From Roridomyces roridus (lineage: Eukaryota > Basidiomycota > Agaricomycetes > Agaricales > Mycenaceae), in the NCBI GenBank assembly GCA_029378245.1, contig JARKIF010000005.1:558001-622000 (forward strand): a stretch of 64,000 nt of DNA. Reading direction: 5' to 3'. Below the pieces are notes generated by a model. The model ran no database searches and was not told the DNA's origin. It was given only the letters and a program-made list of their open reading frames with translations. The number at the start of each line of letters is the position of its first letter. Position 1 is the stretch's first letter. Both the position numbers and the translations under genes were made by a program. This document shows, one piece after another, positions 33,510 through 45,897 of this stretch.

Positions 33510-34685
33510 CTACAACATCTTTGGGATCTCGCCGACCACCCATTCTACCAACTTCATCATAACCTCACCCTTCGCTTTACCCATTTCCAACACCTCTTCG
33601 TGGGACACGACTTCAGCCACAGGTAAATCCATGGGTTTCCCTGCGAGCTAGAGAATGTGAGCATGATCCCATACACGTTTCGAACAAAATGTACCTCTGC
33701 ATTGACCTCATCCCGTATACTCCGATACCCCTCGGGAATCACAACGGCGTTGGTGACGAGGCTCAGCGCCATCACATTCAAGCCTTCCTCACGCGCGGCG
33801 AGAACCTCTGGGACTGTACTCATTCCAACGACATCCACGCCTGCGAGGCGCAAGAAGCGGCCTTCTGCAGGTGTCTCGTACGTCGGACCGCTCACCCATG
33901 CATAAGTGCCTTCCGCCAGTGCCGAGTCGTCCAACGAAAGGTGGTGTGCGGCCAGGAACATGAGTCTCCGGAGAGAAGGAGAATACGCGTCGGAGAGGGG
34001 GATGAAGCGCTGGTGCGTCGGGGAGGTCAGCGGCCCAATAAGAGGATTGAGGCCTGTCAGATTCGGGAGCGCGAGGTGGTCGTGAATAACGACAACTGGA
34101 TGGCTTGAGACAAGGAAGAGGTTAGTCGACGAGGACGCACTGGTGCCCACAGATAATTTGGGGTTGATACCACCGGCGGCATTGGTGACTGGGAACGAAA
34201 TAAGTAGGGAGTATGAGAGCAAGAATAGAGTACAAACTTATAATATCTTTAATCCCGAGTTTTGCCATGACGCGTATAGGATAGACGACGGTACGAATTT
34301 GGTGGCCTTCATAAGGGTGAAACTATAGACACTGAGTCGGGGAACTGTCCTTGTGTCGCTTCACTCACGCGACCAAGCATGGCGACGACCGGGACGCCTT
34401 CTCCGGGACCCATGAAACCAAAGGCTAAAGAACTCTTGTGGCCATGAACTGAGCGGAAAGCAATCATGTCGAGTCCCAAGGAAGAACGAAGGAGCACCGA
34501 CCAGTACTCTCCACAAATCCCGGGATTTTATTGTATGGCACAAGGACGACATTGCGCATGCAATCAACGAGCCCACCCAGACCAGAGCCACAGACGATGC
34601 CTACTCGCGGTTCGGACAAGTTATGGGGGAGCAAAGACTTGATAGCGGCGAGGGCTGCATCGAACGGATGCTGGGCCGGGCTCAT
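33510..34685 (-). CDS. Purine nucleoside phosphorylase (trimeric type)
   Basis: PNP splits inosine and guanosine with phosphate in purine salvage. The start MSPAQHPFDAALAAIKSLLP is followed by phosphate-loop GIVCGSGLGGLVD, HKSSLAFG and the joined exon FHPYEGHQIRTVVYP. Then come VTNAAGGINP, a long exon with FIPLSDAYSPSLRRL, YAWVSGPTYETPAEGRFLR, VGMSTVPEVLAA and ALSLVTNAVV. The Asn in SLVTN fits 6-oxopurine specificity rather than methylthioadenosine phosphorylase. The terminal exon ends VEWVVGEIPKML with a stop at 33510-33512. Five or so short introns are required. It is tandem with the ARS2 gene on the same strand. Confidence 0.9.
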
Positions 34686-34831
34686 GGCGGGCGAGATGAA
34701 AGGGGTAAGTAGATTGCGAGCATGTCGCTGCCAAGCTCAACCACACGCGCTTCCTACTGAGAACGGAAACTCTGCATTTACTAAACTATGTCTTACATTA
34801 CGAGTGCGAGGTGAGGGCTACGTACAAGAAA

Positions 34832-37800
34832 CTAGTAAAATAATTCCACATCGCCCTGCATAACAATCAGGAATCAGTAATTCAGACAAGAGAAATGCAC
34901 CAACCTCGGCAACCAAGTCCATGTCGTGGTAGCTGACGCGTTTGCCAGCAGCAGCGCGAGGATCTTCCTTGGCATCCGGCGGGGGAGGCGGTGGCGGCCC
35001 GCCCTGGGAGCCCCTGGTATTCCGACGCTGTGAATTGCCGCTGACCAACGGTGAATCCATTGACGGCGGTTTCGGCGGCAGTCCGGCACCCGCAGGAGGC
35101 CCATCAGCGAACCCGCCCAGACGGTCACTCAATCGACGCCCATTAGAAGAATCATCCCGTCGTCCTCCACCGTACCCTCCGTGGTGGTCCCACTGACCGT
35201 TGGAGTAGCCACGTTGGTAGTCCCCTCCGTAATGTGACGTACCACCTTGAAGGCCGTAGGCTTGCGGTGGCGGCGCTTGCCCGTTGCCAAGACTGGCGGG
35301 CGGATGAGCAAACGGTTGGATTCGGTGCGGGTCAAGGGCGAAATTATTGAAGTAGGGTATCTGAGCAGCAGTTAGCGGCAAATATTGGACCTTGGGATTT
35401 CATTTACTTCATCCAGGCTCTTGACAAGTTCCGGGTGCTTATTGGCAATATGCTTTTCGACAAAGGACGTGGCTTTGAACAGCTTTTGACATGTCTTACA
35501 CCGGAACTTGCCCTCGTCCTCTTGCTTCAAGTAAGGCTCTACGGCCTTGGTCAGTTCTCTGCAACTGGGATTAGTGTTGCGAAAGTGAGGCCCGTTCAGC
35601 TTACTCGTCGTAATTCTTTCCGCCATAATCGCGCGGCTCAACGCCCTCGCGATTGATCAGAAGCGCAATCTTAGAATCCAACCACTCTACCCATCGCTCA
35701 TCTTCGGAGGTTTGAGTGACATGCTGATAATCCCATAGAAAACCTACCAGTGCGCCTCCAATCCTTGTCAGCGTTTCTACCCGAACCTTTGGGGTCCTTA
35801 TCCTTTTCATCTCCCGCAGCATCTTCGCCGTCGTCGGTTCTCTTCTCCTCAGCTGCCCTCATCTCTTCGATCTGCATTTTTGACAATGGCTTTCGGTCAT
35901 GCCGTATACACTTGCGCTGCAATTCCTCGAGATGGTCCGTAACAACGGCGCAGTAGTAACATGTGTGATACGCCGCGCGCAGATAGGCAAGATACAAATC
36001 AAGCGAAACCGCCAACTGTAATCATCTCAGTTCGGTCAAAACAGCACCGCAAATGTGGCACCAACCTTTTTGGACTCGTAGGCCTTTTCCTCATTCGGAT
36101 CCACCAGATTCTGTTCGCGTAGGTCCGCTAAAACCTTCTCAATCCGCCGCTCAACAGCTTCGCTGCCACGCTCGCGAATCTCCGGCTCTTCTTCTTCACT
36201 CAAGCCCTCCATCGAAACGTCCTGATCCCCACCAGCCGTGGACGCGATTTTGAGTTTGCGCAATTCAGCCGCCTCGTCCTCAAGTTTGGCAGCAAGCGCT
36301 TTGGCATTCTCCAAGTCCTTCTCCATACGGCTTGGCCTACTTGCGACCTCAGGCGCGTACCGAATACGATTTGTGAATGGCTTGACGTTGTGCGTGACGT
36401 GCAGCTTGAACCCCTCGATCTTGATTGTTTTGTAAACAAACACGGATGGAGGACAGAGTGATTTCTGCATTACCTTCTTTTCTGACAACTCTGAAAGAAC
36501 GGAAGGCATGTCAGCGTCGTCGCGGAATCGCAACCAACCAGCGCGGTAGTAGTTGCGCTTCTGCAGTGGGTCTCCAAGAGCAATATAGATAAAGCCAGAA
36601 ATTTTAGAACATGCCTAACAAGCGTATTAGTGGTATTCCCATGTCGTCAAGGCGAGCACTCACGTCCTCGAGTTTCACGCGACCAATGTCGGGAGGTATC
36701 GTCCTTATCATGACTTGATTACCCTCAGGCATCACAGACACTTCGTCCCCACGATCGTTGCGTTTACCACTGCTGCTCGCACCCTTGCCATTGGCGTCGC
36801 CCCGAATCAAATCCACGTCTGCGGGATCTTCGTCGGCATTCATGTTGAATTGCATTTCGTCGTCGTCGGCAGGGAGCTTGGGTTCTTCGGAGATAGGGTG
36901 CAGCGTTGCTATTGGGATTAGCCACACTATCCGACTCCCCGCCGGTCGCGCCGCCGTTCTCCTTGACAGGCGACTCAGGTTCCGGTTCATTCAAATCTGG
37001 ATCGAATTTTCCAGCATCGAGATCAAGCAAGAATGTGTGGACTCGATCTTTCCATCCTTCTTTCCGAACCCTCTTACGCAGACTTTCAAACTCGGGCGCA
37101 GGGTCGTATTTTTCACTGAACCAAGGAGATTTTCGGTGATGGTCAAACATTGTTTGCAGCTACAAGAAATCAAACATCATTCAACGGAGCAAACGAACGC
37201 GACTAACCTGTGCTGCAGCAAAATCCTTTTTGTACTTCTCCCACTTGGTTTTAATGCCATTGCGAGGCTTGGAGCCATCACCAGCCTCCTGCTCCGCGGC
37301 TTTGTCAGCATTGTCCTCTTCCAGCGCTGCCTGCGAGTAAAAGTAGCGGAACCATTCTGCATACTGCTTCAGAGATGCGGGGTAGTCGAAGGTATGAGGA
37401 TCTGGCGGCGCGCGTCGGGCCGAGAATGATGGGCCACGTCGAGGTGGTGAGGAATATCCGCGGTGACCATCTGTAGGTCAATTCAGAAGCGAAACAACCG
37501 TCACGAGCGGGGATTCAAACCGTAGTCATCATTGTACCGAGGACGCGGGTCGTAGCGGTCGCGGTCGTACGGCGAACCAGAGCGTTGGCGCTTGCGATTC
37601 ACTTTTTCACAAGATGTAAATTAGCGCTCAGGGACAGGGTTGACTCAACATACTGTCAGGAGGAGGGCTGCGACTGCGTCCCCTACGATAGTCGAAGGCC
37701 ACGCGGTCCCTCTCGTAGGTTGCCCAAGCCCGTTCGCGGTCGTAACCATCCCAGTCCGCTCGATACTGGTCAGGCGGAGGCTCTCGCGGAGGGTAAGAGC

Positions 37801-37867
37801 CGCGACCAGGAGAGCGCGAACGCGAACGACGAGGTGGCGGAGGATAAGAAGAGGCGCTCCAGGACAT
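34832..37867 (-). CDS. ARS2: ARS2 / SERRATE zinc-finger protein, cap-binding complex partner
   Basis: ARS2 bridges the nuclear cap-binding complex to transcript fate decisions (decay, 3' processing, small-RNA pathways). The N-terminus is Arg/Ser-rich (RRSRSRSPGRGSYP), then the conserved N-terminal domain: FDYPASLKQYAEWFRYFY, KWEKYKKDFAAAQLQTMFD, HHRKSPWFSEKYDP, HTFLLDLDAGKFD. An RRM-like part follows (SKISGFIYIALGDPLQKRNY, AGWLRF), then YLRAAYHTCYYC and a C2H2 finger (FRCKTCQKLFKATSFVEKHI with its second His in NKHPE). After a Gly/Pro-rich stretch the protein ends VSYHDMDLVAEGDVELFY, the last seven residues coming from a small final exon. This tail parallels the CBC-binding end of animal ARS2 (DLDAPDDVDFF). 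It diverges from ESF2 across 255 bp. Confidence 0.93.
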
Positions 37868-38122
37868 TGCTAGTGCGGGCTGAGAGAGAAAGAGAAGAGC
37901 AAAGCAAGAAGACGGCTGATCAGAGCCTGGAGATGCGAGAGGTCGAGCATAGTGAAAGCACAGACCTCGTAGAATCACGATCACAAAGCGCGGATGCCGG
38001 CTGCAGTGAGCTCTCCGGTCGCTGGTTGTGGCTCGCGATGAGACGAATGTCTGGTGCCACCTGCCGCTTACATGATGTCGACACCGCCACTCCGATGCCA
38101 TCATCTCTTTTTTCCCACTACC

Positions 38123-39000
38123 ATGGACAACGTCGCCAGCGGCTCTGACCTCAAGCTCGACGACGGAAATGACGTTGAGACTATACCGGACGACGGCCTG
38201 ATCGAAGGAATGGACCCTGAAGGCTTTTCTGGTCCGGAAGAAAAGATCGTCAAACCATTGACCCGCGAAGCCCTTGCTGCTTTTCAGGCTGCCCAGAACC
38301 GTGCTGGTGTCATCTACATCTCTCGTATACCACCAGGGATGCGTCCGACAAAGGTTCGCCACCTCATGAGCTCGTACGGCGAAGTGGGCCGAGTCTACCT
38401 GCAACAAGAAGGTTTGCACTGATTCATTCGTTCAAACGTGTTGCCTTAAATTGGTACAGATGCCAAGCGGGCTTATCTACGTCGCAAGTACACCTCGACC
38501 AAAAAAGCGCACTTTACAGAGGGCTGGGTCGAGTTCAAAGACAAAAAAGTTGCGAGGAGTGTTGCTGACATGCTCAATGCTCAACCCATCGGCGGCAAAA
38601 AGGGGAACACGGTGGAGAGACGACGTGTGGACGATGAAATACCTCCCCAAGTTCAAGTGGAGCATGTTGACGGAGCAAGTCGGTGAGTAATGAAGGTACT
38701 CTGAAACCTGCATGCCTCTTACCGTGCACAGCGCACGAGGCGGCCATACACACAGCCAAACTGCGAGTTGAACTGGCGCAGTCACGAAAAGAACAACGCG
38801 ATTATTTGAAGAACGTGGAACTGGCGCGGGTGTTGGACAAGCGTGCTGAGAGGAAGAAGGACAAGGGCGAGGTTATGGAACTAAAGGAACGCCCCAAGCG
38901 AAAACGGCCTGTAGACGACGAAGGTGGCGGCAATGAGAAGCGTTCCAAGAGGCTGGGGAATGAGGAACAGATGAATGCAGTCTTGACCAGTATTTTCTAG
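38123..39000 (+). CDS. ESF2: Esf2/ABT1, RRM protein of the small-subunit processome
   Basis: Esf2 binds pre-rRNA and stimulates the helicase Dbp8 in 18S rRNA maturation. After an acidic N-terminus the RRM reads [34 protein letters not shown], then across a short intron [16 protein letters not shown] and [40 protein letters not shown] is a family hallmark. The last exon continues [20 protein letters not shown] and ends in a basic tail ([29 protein letters not shown]). Two introns, near 38412-38460 and 38681-38731. Start at 38123 chosen for the [10 protein letters not shown] reading; an upstream in-frame ATG at 38054 is less likely. Confidence 0.92.
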
Positions 39001-39106
39001 TGGTAGTAATGTCAGAAGCAAGGTTTACTACTGTTTGAATTTCTCGCTCCCTCCCACTGGCGCGTTATTTCGGCCACGCTTCGGTCCCAGTGTACAGAGG
39101 ATCAGA

Positions 39107-42100
39107 ATGGCAGAAGATCTAGAGCCGGCGCTGCTAGAGACAGCCAACGGAAACAGCGGGACTCACTTCACCTTTGTGCGAACGAAGACAGACTCGGTCG
39201 GACAACTCTCTGCTCCTTCGACGCCAGACGACTCCGATAATGTCTCTGCCAACGGAAACCAGGACGACCAGGACGACAGAAACGATACTCCCACCAATAT
39301 TCCACCAAGGATGCACCCTCGCTTCAGCCGTGCCTTCTCTGTCCCGCAGCTCGGTCGACTGCAGAACCCTCACCGGCCAAGGGAAAGGACACCCCCCAAT
39401 GGCCAATCAGACCCCGGCACTCCGAGTTCACCCCAGCTCTACGAGCTATCCCTCGAGCTCGCTGACATGGTCCAAATGGCCATTCAGACACTGCTGCAGA
39501 TCTCTCCACCCCAAGTCCTGGACACCAACAGAGAGCAGTTTTCTGCGTGTGCGCTTTCCGTCCCCACCCCTTCCATGTCTGCCATGTTCACCGCGATGCG
39601 GAACCTCAATTACTTTTCGGCAAATATGGCCGCTTTTTGGGGAGAACCACCTGGAGAAACAGGCCCCGAGCTCATCGCCCCTGTCGACTTTGACCTCGGT
39701 GAGCTGCTGCAAAGCGTCGGGGATGTCATGAGCGGAGCGGCTGCGGAAGCAGGCGTTGATCTGGTGCTCTATCATGGTGACCTCAGTTTGAAGTACGCGT
39801 GGGTTCGCGGTTCAGAGAGTGGTCTGACTGTTGCATTGTCTCATGTGAGTGGTTGTATCTATTCTAGCTTTCCAAAATTTCATTTCGAACAGGTTCTCCG
39901 CCAAGTGATATCTGTTGCTAGTCCCGGAGATTCCATCGAAGTTGGCTTGTTCATAGGCTTCGCTCCACCGCCTGGCCAGGAGATTACGGATGATCTGGTG
40001 CAAGTTGATGATGCATTGACCGAGTCGCCGACCGCTGAAGATGGTCCAATACACTGCACCATCCAAATCGCCCACAAATTCGCAGCCCCTTGCGAAGCGA
40101 GACCAGAGCCACACTTCTCTAGTCTCGTTCTACGTCGTCTGCTCCGTCAGCTCGGAGGTTCTTTGGCCTCTGATCTACCGTCTTCGACCGCAGGACGTAT
40201 CTGCGAACTGTCTCTGACCTTGGACCGCGCCGTGTCGGGATCGGCGGGTCCAGCCGCGACGCCGACCTCAACGGACGGCGAACCGACCTTGGAAGAGTTG
40301 GCCGCCTTTGCAGAAACACTCAAAGGTGCCAAGGTGGCATTGTATGCCTCTTCCAAAGGGTCGTTTGCGCAGCACGTCACCCGATACCTCGCGGAGTGGG
40401 GCATGGACGTCAGTCATATGTCTGGAGATGGTGATCCAGAACACGAGAACTTGCCGAGGACTCCCGATCCTCCTCTCCCCACTATTGAGGAGACACCCGG
40501 CGACGCAGGTGCCGCCCTGAGTGTGGAATCCAAACCACACCGAGTGTCCTTCGTGTTCATCGATGACGACGTCGCCGTTCTGAAGGAAAGGTTGACCGCA
40601 TTGCGCATGGAGCAACCTTACCATCTAACACTCAATCCCAAACGCCCGCCTCTCCAGCATGCCCGCCGCTCCACTACTCAGGTTCCCCAGATACCCCGCG
40701 TGTCGTCTCCGATGCCCACGTCTCCCGTCGTTATTGTCCATTTCACGAGCCTTGGCAACTTCAAGATCGTGAAGGACGTGCTCCAATCCATACTTGCATC
40801 CTATCTGACCCCGAATGCACCGGCTTTACCAGAGGTCATGATCGTCCCCAAACCAGCTGGGCCGCAACGAGTTCTCACTCAATTACACATGGCGGTCACT
40901 AAACCTACAGTAGACCCGTTCTTCTCTCCCATTGCCACGGCGCCTTCCACTCCTGGATTGAATTCGGTCTTCAGCAGTTACACGGGCCGCTCCCCGGCCG
41001 CAAGCAACCGGCCCACCAGTGCCAGGAGCAATTCTGGTTCAAGCCGTTCCGGCGTCAAAGATGTCTCGGAACGCCCGGGACTCCCGCCGCCGTCACCTCT
41101 GGGCAAGATCAACAGCACCGAATATTTCTCAGACGACGGTGTTCAACTTGGCTCAACGCCATCATCCGGTCGGCTCATTCAAAGCCCGCCAGGCCAACCC
41201 TCCGGGATCTTCTTTGCTCCACGATCAAAAACTCCCAAGAAATCTGCCTTTGCGCCGACTATGGAACGCGACAATGGTCAGCTCATTCTGCCAGCATCCA
41301 GCAGGCGGACATCCATCTCCCGCGTCCCCTCCGATAATCCCACTTTTTCTTCGTTGCATGAGGAGTCGAGTTCTCCGCGCATCGGTGATGTTCCTGTCAC
41401 TTCCGAGTCCGTTCTGTTGGAATCCCCAGGCCCACCGATCACTGTGAGGACTGACATTGCAGAGACCTCTTCACCGCGGCCCAAGTCACCAGTGCCGTCA
41501 CCGAGTCCTACTTTCCGTCGCCCAATGCGCCGGCGGACTGCCACTCCCGATCCCAAAGTGTTGGAGAAGACGAAAGCGACGCCTGAGATTGACATCGTTC
41601 CTCCGATTAGTGTCTTGATCGTGGAAGGTATTTGTTAGCTACATTCGGTTTGCTCCTGCTAATTTTTCTAGACAACGTCGTCAATCAGATGCAACTGGCC
41701 GGATTCATGCGCAAAAAGAAGATCAAGTTTGAGAAGGCGAACAACGGGCTTGAGGCTGTTGAGAAGTGGAAAACTGGAAACTTTGATCTAATCCTCGTTG
41801 GTGGCTTTTTCTATTCGCGTCGGTTTTCTGGCTTGTTAACGGTTATGAAGATGGATATACAAATGCCTGTCATGGACGGGATCGAGGCAACGAAGGAAAT
41901 CAGACGTTTGGAGAAGCTGAACGCAGCCGAAGGCTACCCACCCGGGAGCCCGGTAGTCCCCGAGCCCAATTCTGCGCTGAGCATCTCGCCCTACTCAGTT
42001 TCGGGGGCGTCTCCATACCGGTCGTCGGTCATCATCGTCGCTCAGACTGCGTCGTCTTTGCAAAGCGATCGTGTCAAGGCGCTTGCGGCCGGCTGCAATG

Positions 42101-42548
42101 ATTTTTTAACAAAGCCTGTCAGTCACCATTGGCTAAACAACAAGGTGACGGAATGGGGCTCCATAAAGGCCTTGCAGATGTGGGCGGATGTTCCGCCTCC
42201 ACCTGGCCAGAATGGTACTACTCAGGTGGCGGAGCAATTGCATATCCCAGAGTCGGGTAAGAGGGCTGGGAAAATTGCAGCAGTGGTCTCTGCAGATCGT
42301 TTGAGCCCGGATAAGCCGTCGCCAATAACCCCCGGGTTCCCGGAGCATACTAACCACCTTGACTCGGCAAGCAAAGGCGAGTTTCTATTTTCCTTGGCGT
42401 CAAATTCACTATTGACACTGAACAGAGGTTCCAGCGGAGGAACCTTCTACTGACGTGCCGGATGTTTTGCGTATGTGCCCCAGCCACTGCCAGATAGCGC
42501 CAAGTCTGATTTCCTCTAGCGGACGACACCCCGTCATTGAGGCGGTGA
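39107..42548 (+). CDS. SSK1: Response regulator Ssk1 (HOG stress pathway)
   Basis: Ssk1 receives phosphate from a histidine phosphorelay and controls the MAPKKK of the osmotic-stress (HOG) pathway. The N-terminal ~800 residues are Ser/Pro-rich around a conserved middle region (VDFDLGELLQSVGDVMSG, AGVDLVLYHGD, FSSLVLRRLLRQLGGSL). The receiver spans introns: VLIVEDNVVNQMQLAGFM, NNGLEAVEKW, phospho-Asp in LILMDIQMPVMDGIEATKE, QTASSLQSDRVKALAAGCND and the Lys in FLTKPV. WGSIKALQMWAD is typical of Ssk1. An in-frame 48-nt intron near 39845-39892 can be read through. The C-terminus appears to use a GC-AG intron (42377-42425) and a normal one to end VPDVLPDDTPSLRR; without it the frame stops at 42453. 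An upstream in-frame ATG at 39035 is possible. Confidence 0.9.
42377..42425 (+). other. GC-AG intron in SSK1
   Basis: The donor reads AAAG|GCGAGT and the acceptor GAACAG. Length is 49 nt. Splicing joins DSASK to EVPAEEPSTDVPDVL in frame and, with the next GT-AG intron, gives PDDTPSLRR and a stop at 42546-42548. No GT donor nearby has the right phase. Confidence 0.55.
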
Positions 42549-42879
42549 CGCTACTGGGCGACTCCAATAGGAAAAGCGGTGGGATGGGCAGTGGTGCTCG
42601 CGCTTCCTGTCCTGCTCCCCGTTTCCTTATGGGTCGCCGAGTACATTGGCCTCACATGAAATGGACCCGGCATACATCTCATGCTCATTATATACACGTT
42701 TTCCTTTGTTGTCTATTTTCTGGAGACACGGGTGGGATAATAGCACGGATTTGACTTGAAAGGGTCGAGCGAAGATTGATAGGCTTTAACACACCCACAC
42801 TGCAGGGTGGCGTGCCGAGATCAGCCAGTCGTCTTCCCGTCGACTGGCCTATCGCGCGCTGCTTCTGCTAGACCCCACC
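42549..42879. other. Spacer between SSK1 and the JmjC gene
   Basis: These 331 bp lie between tandem genes and should hold the SSK1 3' UTR and the JmjC promoter. No other feature was recognised. Confidence 0.5.
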
Positions 42880-45764
42880 ATGTCCTCTGAGGCTCAAAAC
42901 CGACCAAGGGCAATCAACATAAACCAGCTGCTCAACCCTGAACCTGAGTTACACCACCACTCCCACCACCCGTCTTCCTATGTCCAGGGACGACATCTGA
43001 GACTGTCGCCGCCGAGGATGCCCACGATGAGCGTGCAGGGCATGTTGCATCAAAATTTCGATCACTCCTCTCATGATCTCAATCCACCCATAATGCCGAG
43101 AGAGCGGTCGGTTATCTGCAGCCCCGCTGCAATGGCAAGCGACCCCATTTCGTGTGCGTGCCCTTTGTGCCATGTCCTCGTCGGCCTCAAATCTCTGTTT
43201 CGCAGACCCACATCCGCTTGAAATGAATTATTCATGTAGTGCCTCTTTGCACACCTGACCAGAATCTTCATTCATTCACTATTCACTAGCGTGGCAAACC
43301 TCTGAAAGGGCGTCTTCCCGGATCGCTGCCTCTGCCTCTGTTATCAAGCCCGAGTCGTTGAACCTAGAACAGCGGGACGAACAGGTACGTCTCACGCTTT
43401 CCATCTTCTATTAATCGAACACCTCTCCATGAGGCATTGTCGAAACGGAAGGCTCCGGACGTCGAAGACGCAGAAGAACCGCCGAGATCGAAGCGAAAGC
43501 TGCTTGAACGGCTGCCTAGTGGCACGAGCCAGCGCGTTGGATTCCCGAGCAAGAAGCGTCGGGAGGTCGCCGAGTCGAATGGCTATGGTAAACGACTTGC
43601 TTCGTCTTTGGGAAGTATCTCATCGACTCGGAAGCCCCCAATGTGCTCTACAAATTGCATGACAAGCAGGGCGATTGTGCGTTCCCTATCAAGATCCAGT
43701 CTGTGTCGCTCAATTCTTTCAAGCCCCATACACTGCAAGCCCAGCAGAAATGCCCGACAAGGCCAACGTCGCATTGGAGTTACAGACGTCTCGTTGTATG
43801 TCAAGCAAATATAAGAACGAGCAACACCTTCCGCGTTGTGTTGCATGCACTCGCCGGTGGGCGGGCGATACATGTCCGTTTCGTCCAAGCCAACCTCTTT
43901 TTCTGAGCTGACCGAACCCAGGTCGATTTCAGGCACTTCGATCCATCTACCGCAACAGCAACGGGAATATCATGGGGTTTTCTTTCCAAGAGCAGCCGAC
44001 TCCGGCAATGTCGATGAAATTTCCTAATGTGTGGAACACGTCTTTGGAAATGAGCCACATTCAGGAAATCAAGGTATGCACAGGACCTAGGAGCGCGTCG
44101 CGTTTGTTAATGCTTCGCAGAAAGTGATAGCGGAAGCCTTACTACCTACTCTTCGCGAGGAACTCGCGCACGTCTCAAAGAAAGAGGTCATCTGCCGGCC
44201 TCGCGAGCTGGAAGTGCGTGCTACTTGCGGTAAACGACTCTCCTCATACATCATGGTCAATGTCTAACTTGGAAATTCAAGACACCTGCCTCACCTCGAT
44301 TTTCTCTTGTTCATGGATGTGTCGCAACTGTGGCCGGGAGGCGTGTGCGGTGTGCTTCGAGCAAGTAGAAAATATCACCGTCGAGCCCGAAAATGCGACC
44401 CCGGATGACTTGCAAGCGCTGCAGGCACGCCGGGAAAACCACGCCAACGGGAACCCTTTTTTTCTCAGCTGTATCAAGCGCACCGACCACGGCGCCAAGG
44501 ACTTTTCACCCGTGACCAGATTTAGCAAGGGCGAACTCGAAGGAATCATCCACACCATGGAGGGGCTTCAATTACTCAGCCCAGCCCATGCCAATCCACA
44601 TTCTGCAGCTCCCTCAGCCGCCTCCCCACTTTCGAACGACTCGGAGGCAACGTTGACGTCCAACGGCGGCGAAATCTCTTCGCACGATATTTTACGATTC
44701 AGGGACAACGAGCTCACCGAAGAGATCTTTCGCCCCATCTGGGCGAAAGGCGAACCGATTCTAGTCACGGACGTTGGACCGAAGCTCAAGGTCGACTGGA
44801 CCCCGGAATACTTTATCACAAAGTATGGCCAGGATACATGTCTGATTGTGGAGTGCCAGTCGGACGATTTAAGCAAACGCGTGACTGTCGGAGACTTTTT
44901 CCGCGACTTTGGGAGTTACCAAGGTCGAGAGCTTTGCTGGAAGCTAAAAGTAAGATTTACTTCCGAAGTGTTGCTTGGAACTAAACAGATGACCCCAGGA
45001 CTGGCCGCCCACCACCGATTTCAAGAACGTGTTTCCGCAACTTACCAGGATTTCAGCCAGGCCGTTCCGATGCCCAACTACGTTCGTAGAGACGGTGTGC
45101 TCAATATCGCGTCCCATTTCCCGTCCAATACAGTCGGTCCGGATCTAGGTAATGACCAGGAACTATCCGTTGTTCCAGTCGCTGACCACAGACTGCAGGA
45201 CCGAAAATGTACAATGCCAACGCCAATCTGGAGGAAGTCAACAACAAAGGGTCGACGCGACTGCACATGGATATGGCAGATGCTGTAAATATTCTTACCT
45301 ACGCTGCGCCTCGCCCAGACGGCAGCGAGGGATGCGCAGCATGGGATATCTTCCGAGCCGAGGACAGCGACAAGCTGCGACTGTTCCTGCGAGCCAAGTA
45401 CTCGTTGACATCGCTGGACCCGATCCACAGCCAGCAGGTATATGTCGAAGACGATGCGCGGCGGGAGTTGTGGCTCGAGCATGGGGTGAAGAGCTACCGC
45501 ATCTATCAGACAGCTGGGCAGGCGGTGTTCATCCCGGCTGGGTGTGCGCACCAAGTGCGGAATCTCAGCGACTGCATCAAGGTCGCGATCGACTTTGTCT
45601 CGCCGGAGAATATCCATCGGTGCGAACGGCTCACGCGGGAGTTTAGGGACCTGAACCAGAAGAGGGCGTGGAAGGAAGACGTGCTGCAGTTGCGTGCGAT
45701 GATGTTTTTCTGCTGGATTTCGTGCTGCCAACAGGAGGAAAAGCTCAAGGCTAGTATTTCTTGA
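42880..45764 (+). CDS. KDM3-like JmjC histone demethylase, with a frame break
   Basis: KDM3 proteins remove methyl groups from H3K9 using Fe(II) and 2-oxoglutarate. The N-terminal part is basic (ALSKRKAPDVEDAEEPPRSK). A Cys-rich zinc-binding section follows (LPRCVACTRRWAGDTCRFQ, later CSWMCRNCGREACAVCFEQV), then the JmjC domain: DILRFRDNELTEEIFRPIW, PILVTDVGPKLKVDWTPEYF, DWPPTTDFKNVFPQL, GVLNIASHFPSN. Fe ligands are in RLHMDMADAVNIL (HxD) and GCAHQVRNLSDCIKVAIDF (distal His). It ends EEKLKASIS. Near 45041-45044 the reading needs one extra base to pass from NVFPQL to YQDFSQAVPMPNY. Exons between 43570 and 43790 are also unclear and may contain a second break. Confidence 0.82.
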
Positions 45765-45897
45765 GGACAGACCGCGTTGTATCTTTTAGTTCAAGTGTAA
45801 AAAATGAATCCATGTACTCGAGTGTAACCTCCGTCTGATTATGTGGCTATGCTGCTACAATTGACTGCGACCTGCGATATCGACGACTGCGACAACC

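Noticed and set aside
39845..39892. SSK1 segment VSGCIYSSFPKFHFEQ as coding
   Set aside because: It has a GTGAGT donor, a CTAG/ACAG acceptor and a 48-nt length divisible by three, so it is an intron readable in frame.
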